The notes: generated from the letters alone by a model not told the origin. A stretch of DNA of 64,000 nucleotides from CAZSBB01 sp964605235 (GCA_964605235.1 CAZSBB010000025.1:1-64000); one strand, 5' to 3'. Counted from the first letter of the stretch, positions 33,845-43,603 are shown. Numbers and translations are program-made.

Positions 33845-35302
33845 TTAATACTTCGCCACGCACGGCGGCAAGGGGTCGATGGTGCCCGCCATGCGGTCGC
33901 ACAGGCGTTTGAGCATGCGGGCTTTGGTCGTCACGTACGCCGGGTCGTCCCAGCGGTTGACCACTTCGCCCGGATCGTGCTGCAGGTCGTACAGCTCGCC
34001 TTCCGCGCGGCCGTGCGCGCAACTGAGCGCCCACTGCTGATCGCGGCAGCCGGTGATGTATGCGCCGCCGGCATCCTTGTGCCCGCCGGGGATGGCCTGG
34101 TAGTACTCGAAATACACGTCGGGGCGATGCTCCGTCACCGGGGCCTGACCCGACAGCAGCGGCCAGAACGATTGGCCCTGCATGCCGTCGTAGCGCGGCA
34201 GGCCGGCGGCTTCCAGCAGCGTGGGCGCGATGTCCACCAGTTCCACCAGCGCGGGAACCTGCGTCCCCGGCACAATGCCCGGCCCCTGGAACAGCAGCGG
34301 CACGTGCTGCATCTCCGGGTAAAAGTATGGCCCCTGAAAGTAGAAGCCGTGGTCGCCGAGCATTTCGCCGTGGTCGGACATGAACAGCACGAGGGTGTTG
34401 TCGAGCTGGCCGGTGTCGCGCAAGGCGGCGAGCATCCGGCCGACCTGATGGTCGATGTGGTCGATCATCGCCCAGTAGGCGGCGCGGATCAGCCGATGGT
34501 CGCGGTCGCGCATGGCTGCGTAAGCGAAATGCCCGCGTCCACCGCCCCACACGCCAGCGCGATCGGTGCGCTGGAAGATCGGCTTGTGGTCCAACTCGCC
34601 GGGGGTGTAGCGTGGCAAAGGCAGGTCGTCGAGCCGGCGCAGGTAGGGTTCGAGGAACTCGCGCGGCGGATCGAACGGATTATGCGGATCTTCAATGTTG
34701 CAGGTGAAGAACCACGGCCGGCCGGTTTCCCTGGTGACGTGGATGAAGTTGATGGCGCGCTGGGCGATCCAGCCGGTGTTGCTGGTGGCGGCGGGCATGC
34801 CGAAGGTGACGTACTGGCAGTCCTCGACGGGCTCACGCTTGAACTCAACGCCATGCTCATGCAGCCAGGCGGTGTACTGGCTGACGGGCGTGGCGGGCGG
34901 GTGCAGGGACCAGTCGAAGGCGACATAGCCGTCGTCGGTGCGGCGTTCGGTCCAATCGGCAAAGCCGGGGGCGCCGGCGGCGAGGTGGTATTTGCCGGCG
35001 TGGCCGCAGACATAACCGGCGTCGGCGAGCAGACGGGAGATGACGCGCTCGTCGGGGGGAATGGACTGCCCGTTGCGGTTGAGCCGGGTGGTGCGCGGGT
35101 AGCGCCCGGTCAGAAAGCTGGCGCGGCTGGGGCCGCAGATCGGGCATTGCGACCACGCCTGCTGCATCACCGCGCCGGCTGCCCCCATGGCGTCGAGATG
35201 GGGCGTGGTGACCCAGGGATTGCCGTAGCAGCCCAGGGTGTCCCAGCGCTGGCGGTCGGTGCAGATCCACAGGATGTTGGGGCGGGATGCGGACTCGTTC
35301 AA
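33845..35302 (-). CDS. Sulfatase (formylglycine-dependent)
   Basis: The 485-residue protein has PNILWICTDRQRWDTLGCYG at the N-terminus and the activation motif C56-G-P-S-R60-ASFLTGRYP, a textbook C-x-P-S-R. Metal ligand region LFMSDHGEMLGDHGF lies near residue 305. The adjacent sulfatase differs widely in sequence, so the pair is not a recent duplication. No signal peptide visible. It follows the aroDE gene by 95 bp on the same strand but is probably a separate unit. Confidence 0.92.
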   Translation of the reverse strand: MNESASRPNILWICTDRQRWDTLGCYGNPWVTTPHLDAMGAAGAVMQQAWSQCPICGPSRASFLTGRYPRTTRLNRNGQSIPPDERVISRLLADAGYVCGHAGKYHLAAGAPGFADWTERRTDDGYVAFDWSLHPPATPVSQYTAWLHEHGVEFKREPVEDCQYVTFGMPAATSNTGWIAQRAINFIHVTRETGRPWFFTCNIEDPHNPFDPPREFLEPYLRRLDDLPLPRYTPGELDHKPIFQRTDRAGVWGGGRGHFAYAAMRDRDHRLIRAAYWAMIDHIDHQVGRMLAALRDTGQLDNTLVLFMSDHGEMLGDHGFYFQGPYFYPEMQHVPLLFQGPGIVPGTQVPALVELVDIAPTLLEAAGLPRYDGMQGQSFWPLLSGQAPVTEHRPDVYFEYYQAIPGGHKDAGGAYITGCRDQQWALSCAHGRAEGELYDLQHDPGEVVNRWDDPAYVTTKARMLKRLCDRMAGTIDPLPPCVAKY

Positions 35303-35396
35303 CGGTATGACTCCTGACGGGCAACAGCGCCCAGGCCGTGCGTCAGGAAAGCGGGCGGGGAAGCGTGACGCCGACCGGCACGGGGTGAGCCTGTGC

Positions 35397-36989
35397 TTAT
35401 GCGCCCAGCTTGTTTAGCAGAACCTGACGAAACACATCAACCGGCGCGTCCTGACCAGTCCACAAGGCGAACTGCGCCGCCGCCTGGCGGATGAACATCT
35501 CGGTGCCGGGCACCACCTTGCAGCCGGCGTCACGGGCGTCGCGCAGCAGTTTGGTCCACAGCGGGTTGTAGACGGTGTCGAACACCAGCGTGTCGGGCCC
35601 CCAGCCTTTGGTGTCCGCCGCCGAAGGGACGGGGGAAGCATCCACGTGCGGGTGCATGCCGATGGGCGTGCAGTTGATGAACACCTGACAGCAGGAATCG
35701 CAGAGCTTTTCCAGCCGGGCCGCCACGACTTTGCCGGCGTGGCCGTTAAATTGCTCGGCGAGCGCCTGGGCTTTTTCCAGCGTGCGGTTGTAGACCACGG
35801 TGGTCGCGCCGTACGCCGCCAGCCCGGCGACGATCGCGCGGGCAGCGCCGCCAGCGCCGATGACCGCCACGCGCCGGCCCGCCAGCTCCGCGCGGGCGAT
35901 GCCCAGCCCCGCGCACACGGCATCGAGCGCGCCGGCATAGTCGCTGTTGGAGGCGTACAGCGAGCCGTCGGGGCGCACGGTCAGCGTGTTGGCGGCCCCG
36001 ATGGTGGCGGCGAGCGGTTCGATTTCCCCGCCCTGCTCCCGCACGAAGCGCAGCAGATTTTCCTTGTGGGGAATGGTCACGCTGGCGCCGGCAAAGTGCA
36101 GCGGAGCGCAGTCGAGCCAGGCGCCGACGGTGGCTTTGAAGGATTCGTATTCGGGCGCAATGGGCAGCGGCAGGTACACGCCGTCGTGGCCGATGGCGGT
36201 GAAGCCGGCGTTGTGGATGGCGGGGCTGAGGGAATGGCCCACGGGATAGCCGATGACGCCGTAGACCTTGGTTTGCTCGTTGAGGGCGTCCCAGCGGTAG
36301 AGCTGTTTGAGGTCGGCGAGGGTCGGTTGGCCGGGCGCGGTGCCGCTGGCGCGATCGACGGCGGCGAAAGTGAGCAGCGCGCCGAACTTTTTCGCCAGCA
36401 CGCGACTGGGTAGGCCGAACTCCCCCATGCAGATGGCGATGGTGGGTTTGTATTGCTGGCGGACGAGCTCGAAGGCTTCGAGGTTGTCACGCAGCGAGCG
36501 CGCCATCCAGGCGACCTTGATGACGCGACAGGCGGGCGCGTGGACCATGGCTTCCACGCTTTGCAGCAGGTTGGCGGGGCGCTGCTGAAAGTCGTGGGCG
36601 GAGAGGATCAGCCCGGTGTCGACGGGGCGCACCTGCTGGGCGTGGTCGACGACGAGGGCGACCTTTTGCCGGAGGTTCGCCGAGCGTTGCCAGGCGGCAA
36701 GTTCGAGGTCCAGGTACGCCGGCTGGCGCGCGCCGGTGCCGGCATGCTCCAAAAGGCTGATGCGCAGCTGGTCGTCGCCGTCGTACAACCCGCCTTCCCA
36801 GGTGGGCCGACAGGTCAGGATGCACGGCAGGGCGGAATGCTCGACCAGCTCACGCAGCGCCGCAGGCTGATCGGTGAACTGGTCAATGCGGTATTCAATG
36901 AGGTCCGCACCGTGTTCCGCAGCGGCGGCGGCGACGGCGTGGGCCTGTTCGAGCGATTGCACCTGAATGGTGGCTGCCAGAAGCGTCAT
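35397..36989 (-). CDS. aroDE: Bifunctional 3-dehydroquinate dehydratase / shikimate dehydrogenase
   Basis: Two consecutive shikimate-pathway enzymes fused in one 530-residue chain. Residues 1-220 are a type I dehydroquinase, with LILSAHDFQQRP (His132) and CRVIKVAWMARS (Schiff-base Lys158). Residues 250-530 are shikimate dehydrogenase: GVIGYPVGHSLSPAIHNAGF, VTIPHKEN with the catalytic Lys, SDYAGAL and the NADP fold VAVIGAGGAARAIV. I start at the ATG at 36989, where the family begins; a longer frame adds 48 residues. This AroD-AroE order is known from plants, chlamydiae and some planctomycetes. It is divergent from the Cys-rich protein gene. Confidence 0.93.
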   Translation of the reverse strand: MTLLAATIQVQSLEQAHAVAAAAAEHGADLIEYRIDQFTDQPAALRELVEHSALPCILTCRPTWEGGLYDGDDQLRISLLEHAGTGARQPAYLDLELAAWQRSANLRQKVALVVDHAQQVRPVDTGLILSAHDFQQRPANLLQSVEAMVHAPACRVIKVAWMARSLRDNLEAFELVRQQYKPTIAICMGEFGLPSRVLAKKFGALLTFAAVDRASGTAPGQPTLADLKQLYRWDALNEQTKVYGVIGYPVGHSLSPAIHNAGFTAIGHDGVYLPLPIAPEYESFKATVGAWLDCAPLHFAGASVTIPHKENLLRFVREQGGEIEPLAATIGAANTLTVRPDGSLYASNSDYAGALDAVCAGLGIARAELAGRRVAVIGAGGAARAIVAGLAAYGATTVVYNRTLEKAQALAEQFNGHAGKVVAARLEKLCDSCCQVFINCTPIGMHPHVDASPVPSAADTKGWGPDTLVFDTVYNPLWTKLLRDARDAGCKVVPGTEMFIRQAAAQFALWTGQDAPVDVFRQVLLNKLGA

Positions 36990-37131
36990 GCCGACAGCGT
37001 AGTGCAAGGCGCTGCCGTTCGCACGTGCCGGGGGGTTGAAACATCCCGCAATAAAAGCACTGGATTTGCCGTTCTGATTGCATAGGATATGGGCGTTCCT
37101 CATTTCATCCGTTCCCTTCAGGAGCTGGCTC

Positions 37132-37623
37132 ATGCAAAAAGTACTGGTGCTGGTGACCGTGGTGATTGCGTTGGGCGGTGCGGTGACCTACGTGCGTTCG
37201 ACGCCATTGGTGACCGACGCGCCTGAAGCCGAGCAAACCACCCAGGCGACGTACGTCAGCAGCAATGAAGGCGCCTGCCCATTCGCCGGCGACCGGGACA
37301 ATTGCGCGACCAAGGCGGATTGCCCGCCCAAGACGGCGTGCCCCAAGATGGCCAGCAGCCACTGTGGCATGACCGCCAGCGCGGGCGCCTGTCCCCAGGG
37401 GGAAGCCCAGAACACGCTCGATGAACAGCGGGCGTTCGAACTGGAACTGCAATGGGCTGCATATGCCGCCTGGGGCATGGATGAAAGCTACGCGGTGCTG
37501 TTCAACCCGACGGTCTTCGCGGCAGCCCCGGCGCCTCAAGAGCGGACTTTCAGCTACGAGGAAGTCTGGGGGACGTCAGCGCCGCAGCAGGTCGCAGCGG
37601 TGGGCGTGGCTCCGGAAGGCTGA
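37132..37623 (+). CDS. Hypothetical secreted Cys-rich protein
   Basis: The 163-residue product has an N-terminal hydrophobic segment (QKVLVLVTVVIALGGAVTYV) that is a signal peptide or anchor. A region with eight Cys residues between about 45 and 90 follows (ACPFAGDRDNCATKADCPPK, TACPKMASSHCG). The C-terminal third is acidic without Cys. I do not recognise the family; the Cys spacing could bind metal or form disulfides. AGGAG stands upstream of the ATG and a strong terminator follows, so it is a single-gene unit. Confidence 0.7.
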   Translation: MQKVLVLVTVVIALGGAVTYVRSTPLVTDAPEAEQTTQATYVSSNEGACPFAGDRDNCATKADCPPKTACPKMASSHCGMTASAGACPQGEAQNTLDEQRAFELELQWAAYAAWGMDESYAVLFNPTVFAAAPAPQERTFSYEEVWGTSAPQQVAAVGVAPEG

Positions 37624-37659
37624 ACGGCTGACGCCGCGTATTGCAATCCCAAACGAATG

Positions 37660-37695
37660 AACGCCGAGGCGCTGCGGGCGCGTCGGCGTTTTTTT
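37660..37695 (+). terminator. Rho-independent terminator of the Cys-rich protein gene
   Basis: ACGCCGA and TCGGCGT enclose an inner GC-rich stem-loop and are followed by seven T residues, 37 bp beyond the stop codon. Confidence 0.85.
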
Positions 37696-37754
37696 GTGCA
37701 TTCACATGGGGCACGGAATCGCCAACCATCAGGCCCAACCGGCAGCCATCAACT

Positions 37755-37858
37755 GAGCCGCCGACGCGAGTCGGCGGGTGTTGGTAGGCGTGGACCAGAC
37801 GACCAACCAGACGATGTGGTCCAGGGGCGTGACCCGCCCACTGGCGTGGGCGGCTCGG
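37755..37858. repeat. GAGCCGCC palindromic repeat (copy 1)
   Basis: Begins GAGCCGCCGACGCGAGTCGG and ends CGCCCACTGGCGTGGGCGGC plus TCGG. It holds two nested hairpins and a longer end-to-end pairing. A close copy without the middle insert lies at 39194-39260. The surrounding interval 37624-37967 has no gene. Confidence 0.75.
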
Positions 37859-37967
37859 AAGTTGCTGTGCGTCTGGCCTGACAGGGATGGCGCTGGGCAA
37901 CCATCGCGCAGCATCGAACACGACTTGCCGGGGGTCACTTCCGGGGGCCGGGGGCCGGAGGGGGGGG

Positions 37968-39119
37968 TTACAGCCGGCGGAACTTCTGCAGCAGGCCGGC
38001 GATCTTGGGTTGATTGGGCGCCAGTTCCATGCTGCGTTCCCAGGCGGCGAGCGCTTCTTCCTTGTGCAGCGGCGACTGGCGTTCGGTCTGGATGTAGGTG
38101 GTCATCAGGCAGACGCCCAGGCCGTTGAGCGCCGCCGCGTCGTTGGGATCGAACAGCAGGGCCGCGCGGAAATGCTTGAGGGCCTCGGCATACTGGCGTT
38201 TCTTGAACAGGGCGTAACCCATGCGCTCGTGGCTGAGGTTGGAGGGAAACTTCTTGAGCGCCACTTCCAGCACCGCAATCGCGCGATCGAAGTTGCCCAG
38301 CCGATTGTGCGACTCGGCGAGGCCCAGCACGATCGGCTCCTGCAGGTCGCCCAGCTCGTTGGCTTCGCGGTAGGCGCGGACGGCTTTGTCGTACAGGTTC
38401 ATCAGGCTGTACGCCGCCCCGAGGTTCGCCCACGCCGACTGCTCGCGGGGTTTGAGTTCAGTCGCGCGCCGGGCATACGGCACCGCCTCGGCAGGACGCC
38501 CCATCTGCAGGTAACAGCTTGCCAGGTCCTGGTTCGCCTGGTAATTGCTGGGATTGATCGCCAGCGCGTACAGGTACGCCTTGACCGCCAGATCGAATTG
38601 GCCCTGCAGTTGCCGCATCAGAGCGAGGTAGTAGTGGGCGTCGAAGCTGGTGGGCGCGATCTGGGCGGCCTGCTCATACGCCTGGGCGGCGGCGTGGTAA
38701 TCGCCCTTCTTGTGATAGATCTGACCAATGCCCAGATGGGCGTCGAGCAGCTTGGGATTTTCGCGGATCGCCTGCTCGAACAGCGGCAAGGCGGCCTCGG
38801 CGTCGCCGGCGTCGAGCTTGGCGCGGGCTTCGCGCACCAGCGTCTGGGCGTTGGCGGTGCTGGCGGGCGAGGGTTCGTTCAGGTCGGTGGTGAGATCGGT
38901 GTCGCGGGCAATGGGCGTGACGACCGTGTAGCCGGGCGATTCGGCGCCGGGGTAGGGAACGGTGTTCGTGGGAACCGGAGTCGGGTTGGCGGGGGGCGGC
39001 GTCTGGGATGTGACGGGCTTGCCGGTGCGCGTCGGGGTGCAACCGAGCAGCGCCAGCAGCAGCAATGCGGCTCCGCCGCAGCGTCCGAGGGTCGTCGCCT
39101 CCATGCGATTCATGTTCAT
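37968..39119 (-). CDS. TPR-repeat lipoprotein
   Basis: The 383-residue protein begins with a lipoprotein signal, GGAALLLLALLGC, whose Cys would be lipidated. A Pro/Thr-rich linker follows, then about eight tetratricopeptide repeats, for example AHLGIGQIYHKKGDYHAAAQ, AYEQAAQIAPTSFDAHYYLA and ALNGLGVCLMTTYIQ. TPR arrays mediate protein-protein contacts, so this is probably a periplasmic scaffold, not an enzyme. I chose the ATG at 39119, giving a good signal peptide; a longer frame starts in a repeat element. Partners unknown. Confidence 0.85.
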   Translation of the reverse strand: MNMNRMEATTLGRCGGAALLLLALLGCTPTRTGKPVTSQTPPPANPTPVPTNTVPYPGAESPGYTVVTPIARDTDLTTDLNEPSPASTANAQTLVREARAKLDAGDAEAALPLFEQAIRENPKLLDAHLGIGQIYHKKGDYHAAAQAYEQAAQIAPTSFDAHYYLALMRQLQGQFDLAVKAYLYALAINPSNYQANQDLASCYLQMGRPAEAVPYARRATELKPREQSAWANLGAAYSLMNLYDKAVRAYREANELGDLQEPIVLGLAESHNRLGNFDRAIAVLEVALKKFPSNLSHERMGYALFKKRQYAEALKHFRAALLFDPNDAAALNGLGVCLMTTYIQTERQSPLHKEEALAAWERSMELAPNQPKIAGLLQKFRRL

Positions 39120-39193
39120 CACACTACGCGCCGCAGGTGCGGGCGTCAATAGATGTGCCGGTGAGGAAATGTGGCCGCAGGGGTAGTGCACAT

Positions 39194-39260
39194 CCGAGCC
39201 GCCGATGCAAATCGGCGGGTGATCGTGGGCGTGACCCGCCCACTGGCGTGGGCGGCTCGG
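39194..39260. repeat. GAGCCGCC palindromic repeat (copy 2)
   Basis: CCGAGCCGCCGATGCAAATC, then GACCCGCCCACTGGCGTGGG and CGGCTCGG. The outer ends pair and an inner hairpin is present. A degenerate fragment, CGCCGACTGGCGTCGACGGC plus TCGG, lies at 50679-50702. Confidence 0.78.
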
Positions 39261-39323
39261 AGGGGTATGGTGGTTGACCATGCCGCGCGGACAAGCGGAG
39301 GTTTCGCGTAGGTCCGGGGGGGG

Positions 39324-40340
39324 CTACTGGTCGAGCACGAAGCGTTGCAGGGCGAAGGCGACGCCGTCTTCGTCGTTGGAGGGGACGGTGACGTTCGCCA
39401 CCCGCCGGGCGATTTCCCAGCCGTTGGCGACCGCCACGCCCAGGCCCGCCCATTGGAGCATGCTCACGTCGTTGGGGGCATCGCCGATCGCCATGACGTT
39501 TTTCGGATCGATGCCGTAGTGCGTGGCGACCCATTGCAGGCCGATGGACTTGCTGGCGTCTTTGTGGATGTACTGGAGCAGATGCTCGTCGGCGATGGCG
39601 GCGGTGACGTGCTCGCGGACTTTGCTTTCCACCGCTTCCCGAATCTTGCCGATGCGTGCCGGCGGCGCCAGCAACAGCAGCTTGGTGACCGGCACGTGCC
39701 AGAAGCTTTCCAGCGGGCCGACGAAATCGGGGCTGAAGCGGCGGGAGGTTTCGGTGGGCAGGCTGTCGTCGACGTGGTCGGTGTACCACTTGTCGAGAAT
39801 TTCCAGGCTGACGACCACATCCTTATCCGCTTTGCGGGCGAGCTTGATCATCTTTTTGGTCAGGCTCGGGTCCAGCGGTTTGTGGTAGACATGCTTGCCC
39901 CGGCCGGGGTCGACGATCATGGCGCCGTTGTAGAGCACCTGCAGGGTGTCGAGCTTGAGGATGTCGATGATCTCACGCACGCCGCGCGGCGGCCGGGCGG
40001 TGGCGATGACCACCTTCACGCCCTTGCGGCTGGCGGCCTGCACCGCCTGGACCACACGTTTGCTCAGGCGTTTGTCGGTGCGCAGCAGCGTGCCGTCCAG
40101 GTCGATGGCGACCATCTCGATGCGCGGAGCGGGGACCGGATGCACCGGCTCGGGTCGGGCGTGAGGAAGGGGGCGAGTCACCGGCGCGGGACGCTCCTTG
40201 ACGGATACCGCCACATCGAACAGTCGCGGGCGCGGCAACGGACGCCGCTGGTACGGACGGGCTTCGACAGCCAACAGATGCGATGATAACGCGGGCTGGT
40301 CGCTCACTCCATCACTCTCCCAAAAGCCGTGGTCAGCCAT
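39324..40340 (-). CDS. HAD-superfamily phosphatase, Cof type
   Basis: The catalytic core begins near residue 76 with MVAIDLDGTLLRTDKRLS (DxDGT nucleophile motif). VVIATARPPRGV (motif II), a C2B-type cap region, and NVMAIGDAPNDVSMLQWAGL (GDxxND motif IV) follow. The 338-residue form includes an unusual 75-residue N-terminal extension rich in Pro and Arg that has no counterpart in Cof proteins, so an internal start at the core cannot be ruled out. Such enzymes dephosphorylate sugar phosphates or flavin mononucleotide. A good single-gene case with no partner. Confidence 0.85.
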   Translation of the reverse strand: MADHGFWESDGVSDQPALSSHLLAVEARPYQRRPLPRPRLFDVAVSVKERPAPVTRPLPHARPEPVHPVPAPRIEMVAIDLDGTLLRTDKRLSKRVVQAVQAASRKGVKVVIATARPPRGVREIIDILKLDTLQVLYNGAMIVDPGRGKHVYHKPLDPSLTKKMIKLARKADKDVVVSLEILDKWYTDHVDDSLPTETSRRFSPDFVGPLESFWHVPVTKLLLLAPPARIGKIREAVESKVREHVTAAIADEHLLQYIHKDASKSIGLQWVATHYGIDPKNVMAIGDAPNDVSMLQWAGLGVAVANGWEIARRVANVTVPSNDEDGVAFALQRFVLDQ

Positions 40341-40625
40341 GGCGTGGTTTCCCAATCTCCCCGGGCGCAGGCTGGTGATAGATTCCGGGGGCAATCCTGC
40401 AGTTATCTCGACCATCCCGCGCGGGGTCCTCCAGTCGCCTCCAGCTGACGCGGTGGACTCTCTGTCGAGAGGTGGCCTCACGGGACGGTTGTAACGTTTG
40501 GCGCGAGCGCAACCAACGCCAAAGCGTTGATGAGCGAACCCGGATCAAGCTGCATCTGAAGCCTGCCGGGGGCCGGGCCGATGATTCCGGTAAGCCGCGC
40601 TTCGCCCGGCCCATGGAATTTGCCC

Positions 40626-41774
40626 ATGCCCCGGCCCACCACCCTCAGCGAGCATCTGACCGCCCAGCTCTCGCCGCCCCAGTCGGCAACCCAGCGGCAT
40701 CTGGAAACGCTGCTCCAGGTCAGCCGGGCGATCGGCACCATCCTCGACGAACAAACCCTCCTCGAACGCATCATGCAGCAGGCGACCTCCGCCTACGCCG
40801 CCGACCGTTCCACGCTCTTCCTGCATGACCCGCGCACCCATGAACTGTGGGCCAAGATCGCGCAGGGACTCAACGGACCCGAAAGCGAGCTGCGCATCAG
40901 CGATCGCGCGGGGCTCGCCGGCGAGGTCTTCCAATCGCATCAACCCCTGCTCATCGCCGACACCGAGCAGGACCCCCGCTTCGCCCGCAATGTCGCCCAG
41001 CACACCGGCTACGCTCCACGCTCCATGATCGTCGCCCCCGTCATGCTGCGCACGCAGCAATGCCTGGGCGTCCTGCAGGTCCTCGACAGTCGCGTGGGGT
41101 ACTTCAGCGATGACGACCTGGCGCTGCTCGAAGCCATCGGCGTGCAGGTCGCCATCAGCCTCGAAAACGCCCGGCTGTATGAAGCGCAGAAGCGCCAGTT
41201 CATCAGCTTCGTCACCGCCTTCTCCGCAGCTCTCGACGCCCGGGACCCCGGCACGCAGGAGCATTCGATCAACGTCGCCAACCTCGCCCAGGGCATCGGC
41301 TACGAAATGGGCTTGCCTCCCGAGGACCTCGACTGGCTGCGCATCGCGGGCCTGCTCCATGACGTCGGCAAAATCGGCACCCCCGAAGCCATCCTCCGCA
41401 AGCCCGGCAAGCTCGATCCCGATGAGTTCGAGGAAATGAAGCGCCACGCGGTGTACAGCCGCCGCATCCTCAGCCGCATCGAGTTCATCGACGACTACCG
41501 TGAGATGGACTGGATCGCCGCCGCCCACCATGAGAAGCTCGACGGCAGCGGTTACCCCGATGGGCTGACGGCCGCGCAGCTTCCGGTCAAGGCGCGCATC
41601 CTCGCCGTGGCGGACATCTATCATGCTCTGACGCAGGACCGCCACTACCGCCCCGGCATGGACCCGCACAAAGCGATGTCGATCCTCGAAAGCATGACGC
41701 CCCATCAGCTCGACGAGCCCTGCGTGCGCGCCCTGCAACGCTTTCTCCGCGGCATGTCCGCTTCCACCAACTAA
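40626..41774 (+). CDS. GAF / HD-GYP protein, predicted c-di-GMP phosphodiesterase
   Basis: The 382-residue protein has a GAF domain (residues 25-175; RSTLFLHDPRTHELWAKIAQ, GLAGEVFQSHQPLLIADTEQ). An HD-GYP domain follows, with GLLHDVGKIGTPEAIL, HAVYSRRILSRIEF and AAHHEKLDGSGYPDGL, including the metal-binding HD and the GYP motif. No receiver or membrane segment is present, so it is a cytoplasmic sensor. It would hydrolyse c-di-GMP, consistent with a PilZ protein encoded near 7 kb. The ATG at 40626 begins the family region. Confidence 0.9.
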   Translation: MPRPTTLSEHLTAQLSPPQSATQRHLETLLQVSRAIGTILDEQTLLERIMQQATSAYAADRSTLFLHDPRTHELWAKIAQGLNGPESELRISDRAGLAGEVFQSHQPLLIADTEQDPRFARNVAQHTGYAPRSMIVAPVMLRTQQCLGVLQVLDSRVGYFSDDDLALLEAIGVQVAISLENARLYEAQKRQFISFVTAFSAALDARDPGTQEHSINVANLAQGIGYEMGLPPEDLDWLRIAGLLHDVGKIGTPEAILRKPGKLDPDEFEEMKRHAVYSRRILSRIEFIDDYREMDWIAAAHHEKLDGSGYPDGLTAAQLPVKARILAVADIYHALTQDRHYRPGMDPHKAMSILESMTPHQLDEPCVRALQRFLRGMSASTN

Positions 41775-42473
41775 TCGCCTCCCATCCCAAGCCGCGGATG
41801 AGCGCAGCGAATCCGGGGGTTGCCGATGTCACATGCCTTGTCACGTGACATTCACGCTGCGCCGCCTCCCCGCCGCTGCGCTCATCACTTGCTCCAATCC
41901 CGCAGGAAAACGCATATGGATGATCAACCCGCGCTGAACGAGCTCCGACCGTGAGGGCTTGCTGTAGCCCACCAGCTTGCGGTGCATGGTCTTCGCCCCC
42001 GAAAGGGGGCGCAGGAAAGTAGCCACGAGTGGAGCGCAGCGGAACTCGTGGGAAAAAGCGCTGGTGCAAATTCTCACCCCGGCAGGGGTGAAGGAAGCCT
42101 CCGCCGTCCCTCCGGGACGGATCAGAATCAAGCGCGCTCCTCAACCACGGGTTTCGCTGCGCTCCACCCGTGGCTACTGTCCACGATCCCTGCCGGGGTC
42201 GAAAACATCGGAACCCCCCGGAAACATGGACCGCATGGTCGCATGCAGACGGGTGGGCCACCGTAAGCCGTCGGGGAGGGATTGTTTTCCGGGCGTCATT
42301 CTCCTGCGTCGGTGCTGCAACCCGTTGCTCACGCGCGGGAGTCGCTGCAGCAGGGCCGTATCGCTGACCCTGCGTTTGCCCTCTCCCTTCCTGCCCCGCA
42401 CTTGCCACCGCCGCCCGCTGGCGATATCACTACCGATCCTCCATAACGTCCTCACTGCCAAGGAAACCCAGCC
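41775..42473. other. Long non-coding region composed of repeat elements upstream of leuB
   Basis: No convincing gene. Between about 41996 and 42190 is a compound of repeats: GTAGCCACGAGTGGAGCGCA (42019) and its inverted counterpart CTGCGCTCCACCCGTGGCTA (42157), a CACCCCGGCAGGGGTG hairpin, a CCGTCCCTCCGGGACGG hairpin and CGATCCCTGCCGGGGTCG. The rest up to leuB shows no leader peptide or T-box that I can recognise. Confidence 0.65.
42018..42178. repeat. Inverted repeat pair GTAGCCACGxGTGGAGCGCAGCG
   Basis: The left arm (42018-42052) and right arm (42145-42178) are reverse complements with few mismatches and enclose two smaller GC-rich hairpins. This motif type recurs in many planctomycete and related genomes. 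Confidence 0.7.
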
Positions 42474-43568
42474 ATGACGCTGAAAATCGCTGTGCTGCCC
42501 GGTGACGGCACCGGCCCCGAAGTCGTCCGCGAAGCTCTCAAAGTGCTGGCGGTCATCGCCAAGTCCGAAGGCTTCACCTATGAGCTGACCGAATTCGACT
42601 TCGGCGGCGAACGCTATCTCAAATCCGGCTACATCATCGAGGACGAAGACCTCGCCAACCTGCGCGACAACTTCGACGCCATCCTCCTGGGCGCCGTCGG
42701 CCACCCCGATGTCAAGCCCGGCATCCTCGAAAAAGGCCTGCTCCTGCGCACCCGCTTCGCCCTCGATCAATACATCAACCTCCGCCCCGTCAAGCTGTAC
42801 CCCGGCGTCGAGTGCCCGCTCAAGGACAAAGGCCCCGAGCACATCAACTTCGATGTCATCCGCGAAAACACCGAGGACCTGTACTGCGGCAACGGCGGCA
42901 TCATGCGCAAGGGCAGCGCCCAGGAAGTCGCCACCCAGGAAATGATCGCCACCCGCTTCGGTGCTGAGCGCTGCCTGCGCTACAGCTTCGAACTCTGCCG
43001 CCGCAAGAAAGCCGAGGGCAAGGGCAAGGGTCTGCTCACCCTGGTCCACAAAACCAACGTGCTGACCTTCTGCGGCGACCTCTGGTTCCGCGCTTTCAAT
43101 GAGATCGGCGAAAGCGATTACCCCGACATCCAACGCGACTACAACCACATCGACGCCGCCTGCATGTGGTTCGTCAAGAACCCCGAGTTCTACGACACCA
43201 TCGTCGTGCCCAACATGTTCGGCGACATCATCACCGACCTGGGCGCCATGATTCAGGGCGGCATGGGCATCGCCGCCGGCGGCAACATCAACCCCGACGC
43301 CGGCGGCACCAGCATGTACGAGCCCATCGGCGGCTCGGCGCCCAAGTACACCGGCAAGAACGTCATCAACCCCCTCGCCTGCATCGGCGCGGTCGCCATG
43401 CTGCTGCAGAACACCACCGATGACGCCGGCAAACTCGCCTGGCAGAAAGCCGGCGACCGTGTCGAAGCCGCCATCAAGAAGACCACCCCCAAGCTCAAGA
43501 GCATGGCGGCCGGCAAGATGGGCTACAACACCCAGCAGGTCGGCGATCTCGTCTGTGCCGCGCTGTAA
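42474..43568 (+). CDS. leuB: 3-isopropylmalate dehydrogenase
   Basis: Third enzyme of leucine synthesis, oxidatively decarboxylating 3-isopropylmalate. The 364-residue protein has the fold of isocitrate/isopropylmalate dehydrogenases: VLPGDGTGPEVVREAL, LLLRTRFALDQYINLRPVKL, FDVIRENTEDLYCGNGG, LVHKTNVLTFCG with catalytic Lys, and MFGDIITDLGAMIQGGMGIA with metal-binding Asps. The RENTED motif is of the type shared with tartrate dehydrogenases, so specificity is inferred from length and context; leuA is in the window but 30 kb away. AAGGAAA precedes the ATG. A terminator follows. Confidence 0.85.
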   Translation: MTLKIAVLPGDGTGPEVVREALKVLAVIAKSEGFTYELTEFDFGGERYLKSGYIIEDEDLANLRDNFDAILLGAVGHPDVKPGILEKGLLLRTRFALDQYINLRPVKLYPGVECPLKDKGPEHINFDVIRENTEDLYCGNGGIMRKGSAQEVATQEMIATRFGAERCLRYSFELCRRKKAEGKGKGLLTLVHKTNVLTFCGDLWFRAFNEIGESDYPDIQRDYNHIDAACMWFVKNPEFYDTIVVPNMFGDIITDLGAMIQGGMGIAAGGNINPDAGGTSMYEPIGGSAPKYTGKNVINPLACIGAVAMLLQNTTDDAGKLAWQKAGDRVEAAIKKTTPKLKSMAAGKMGYNTQQVGDLVCAAL

Positions 43569-43603
43569 GCCTTCGCCAGTCACACATTCGACTACCAACC
43601 ACG

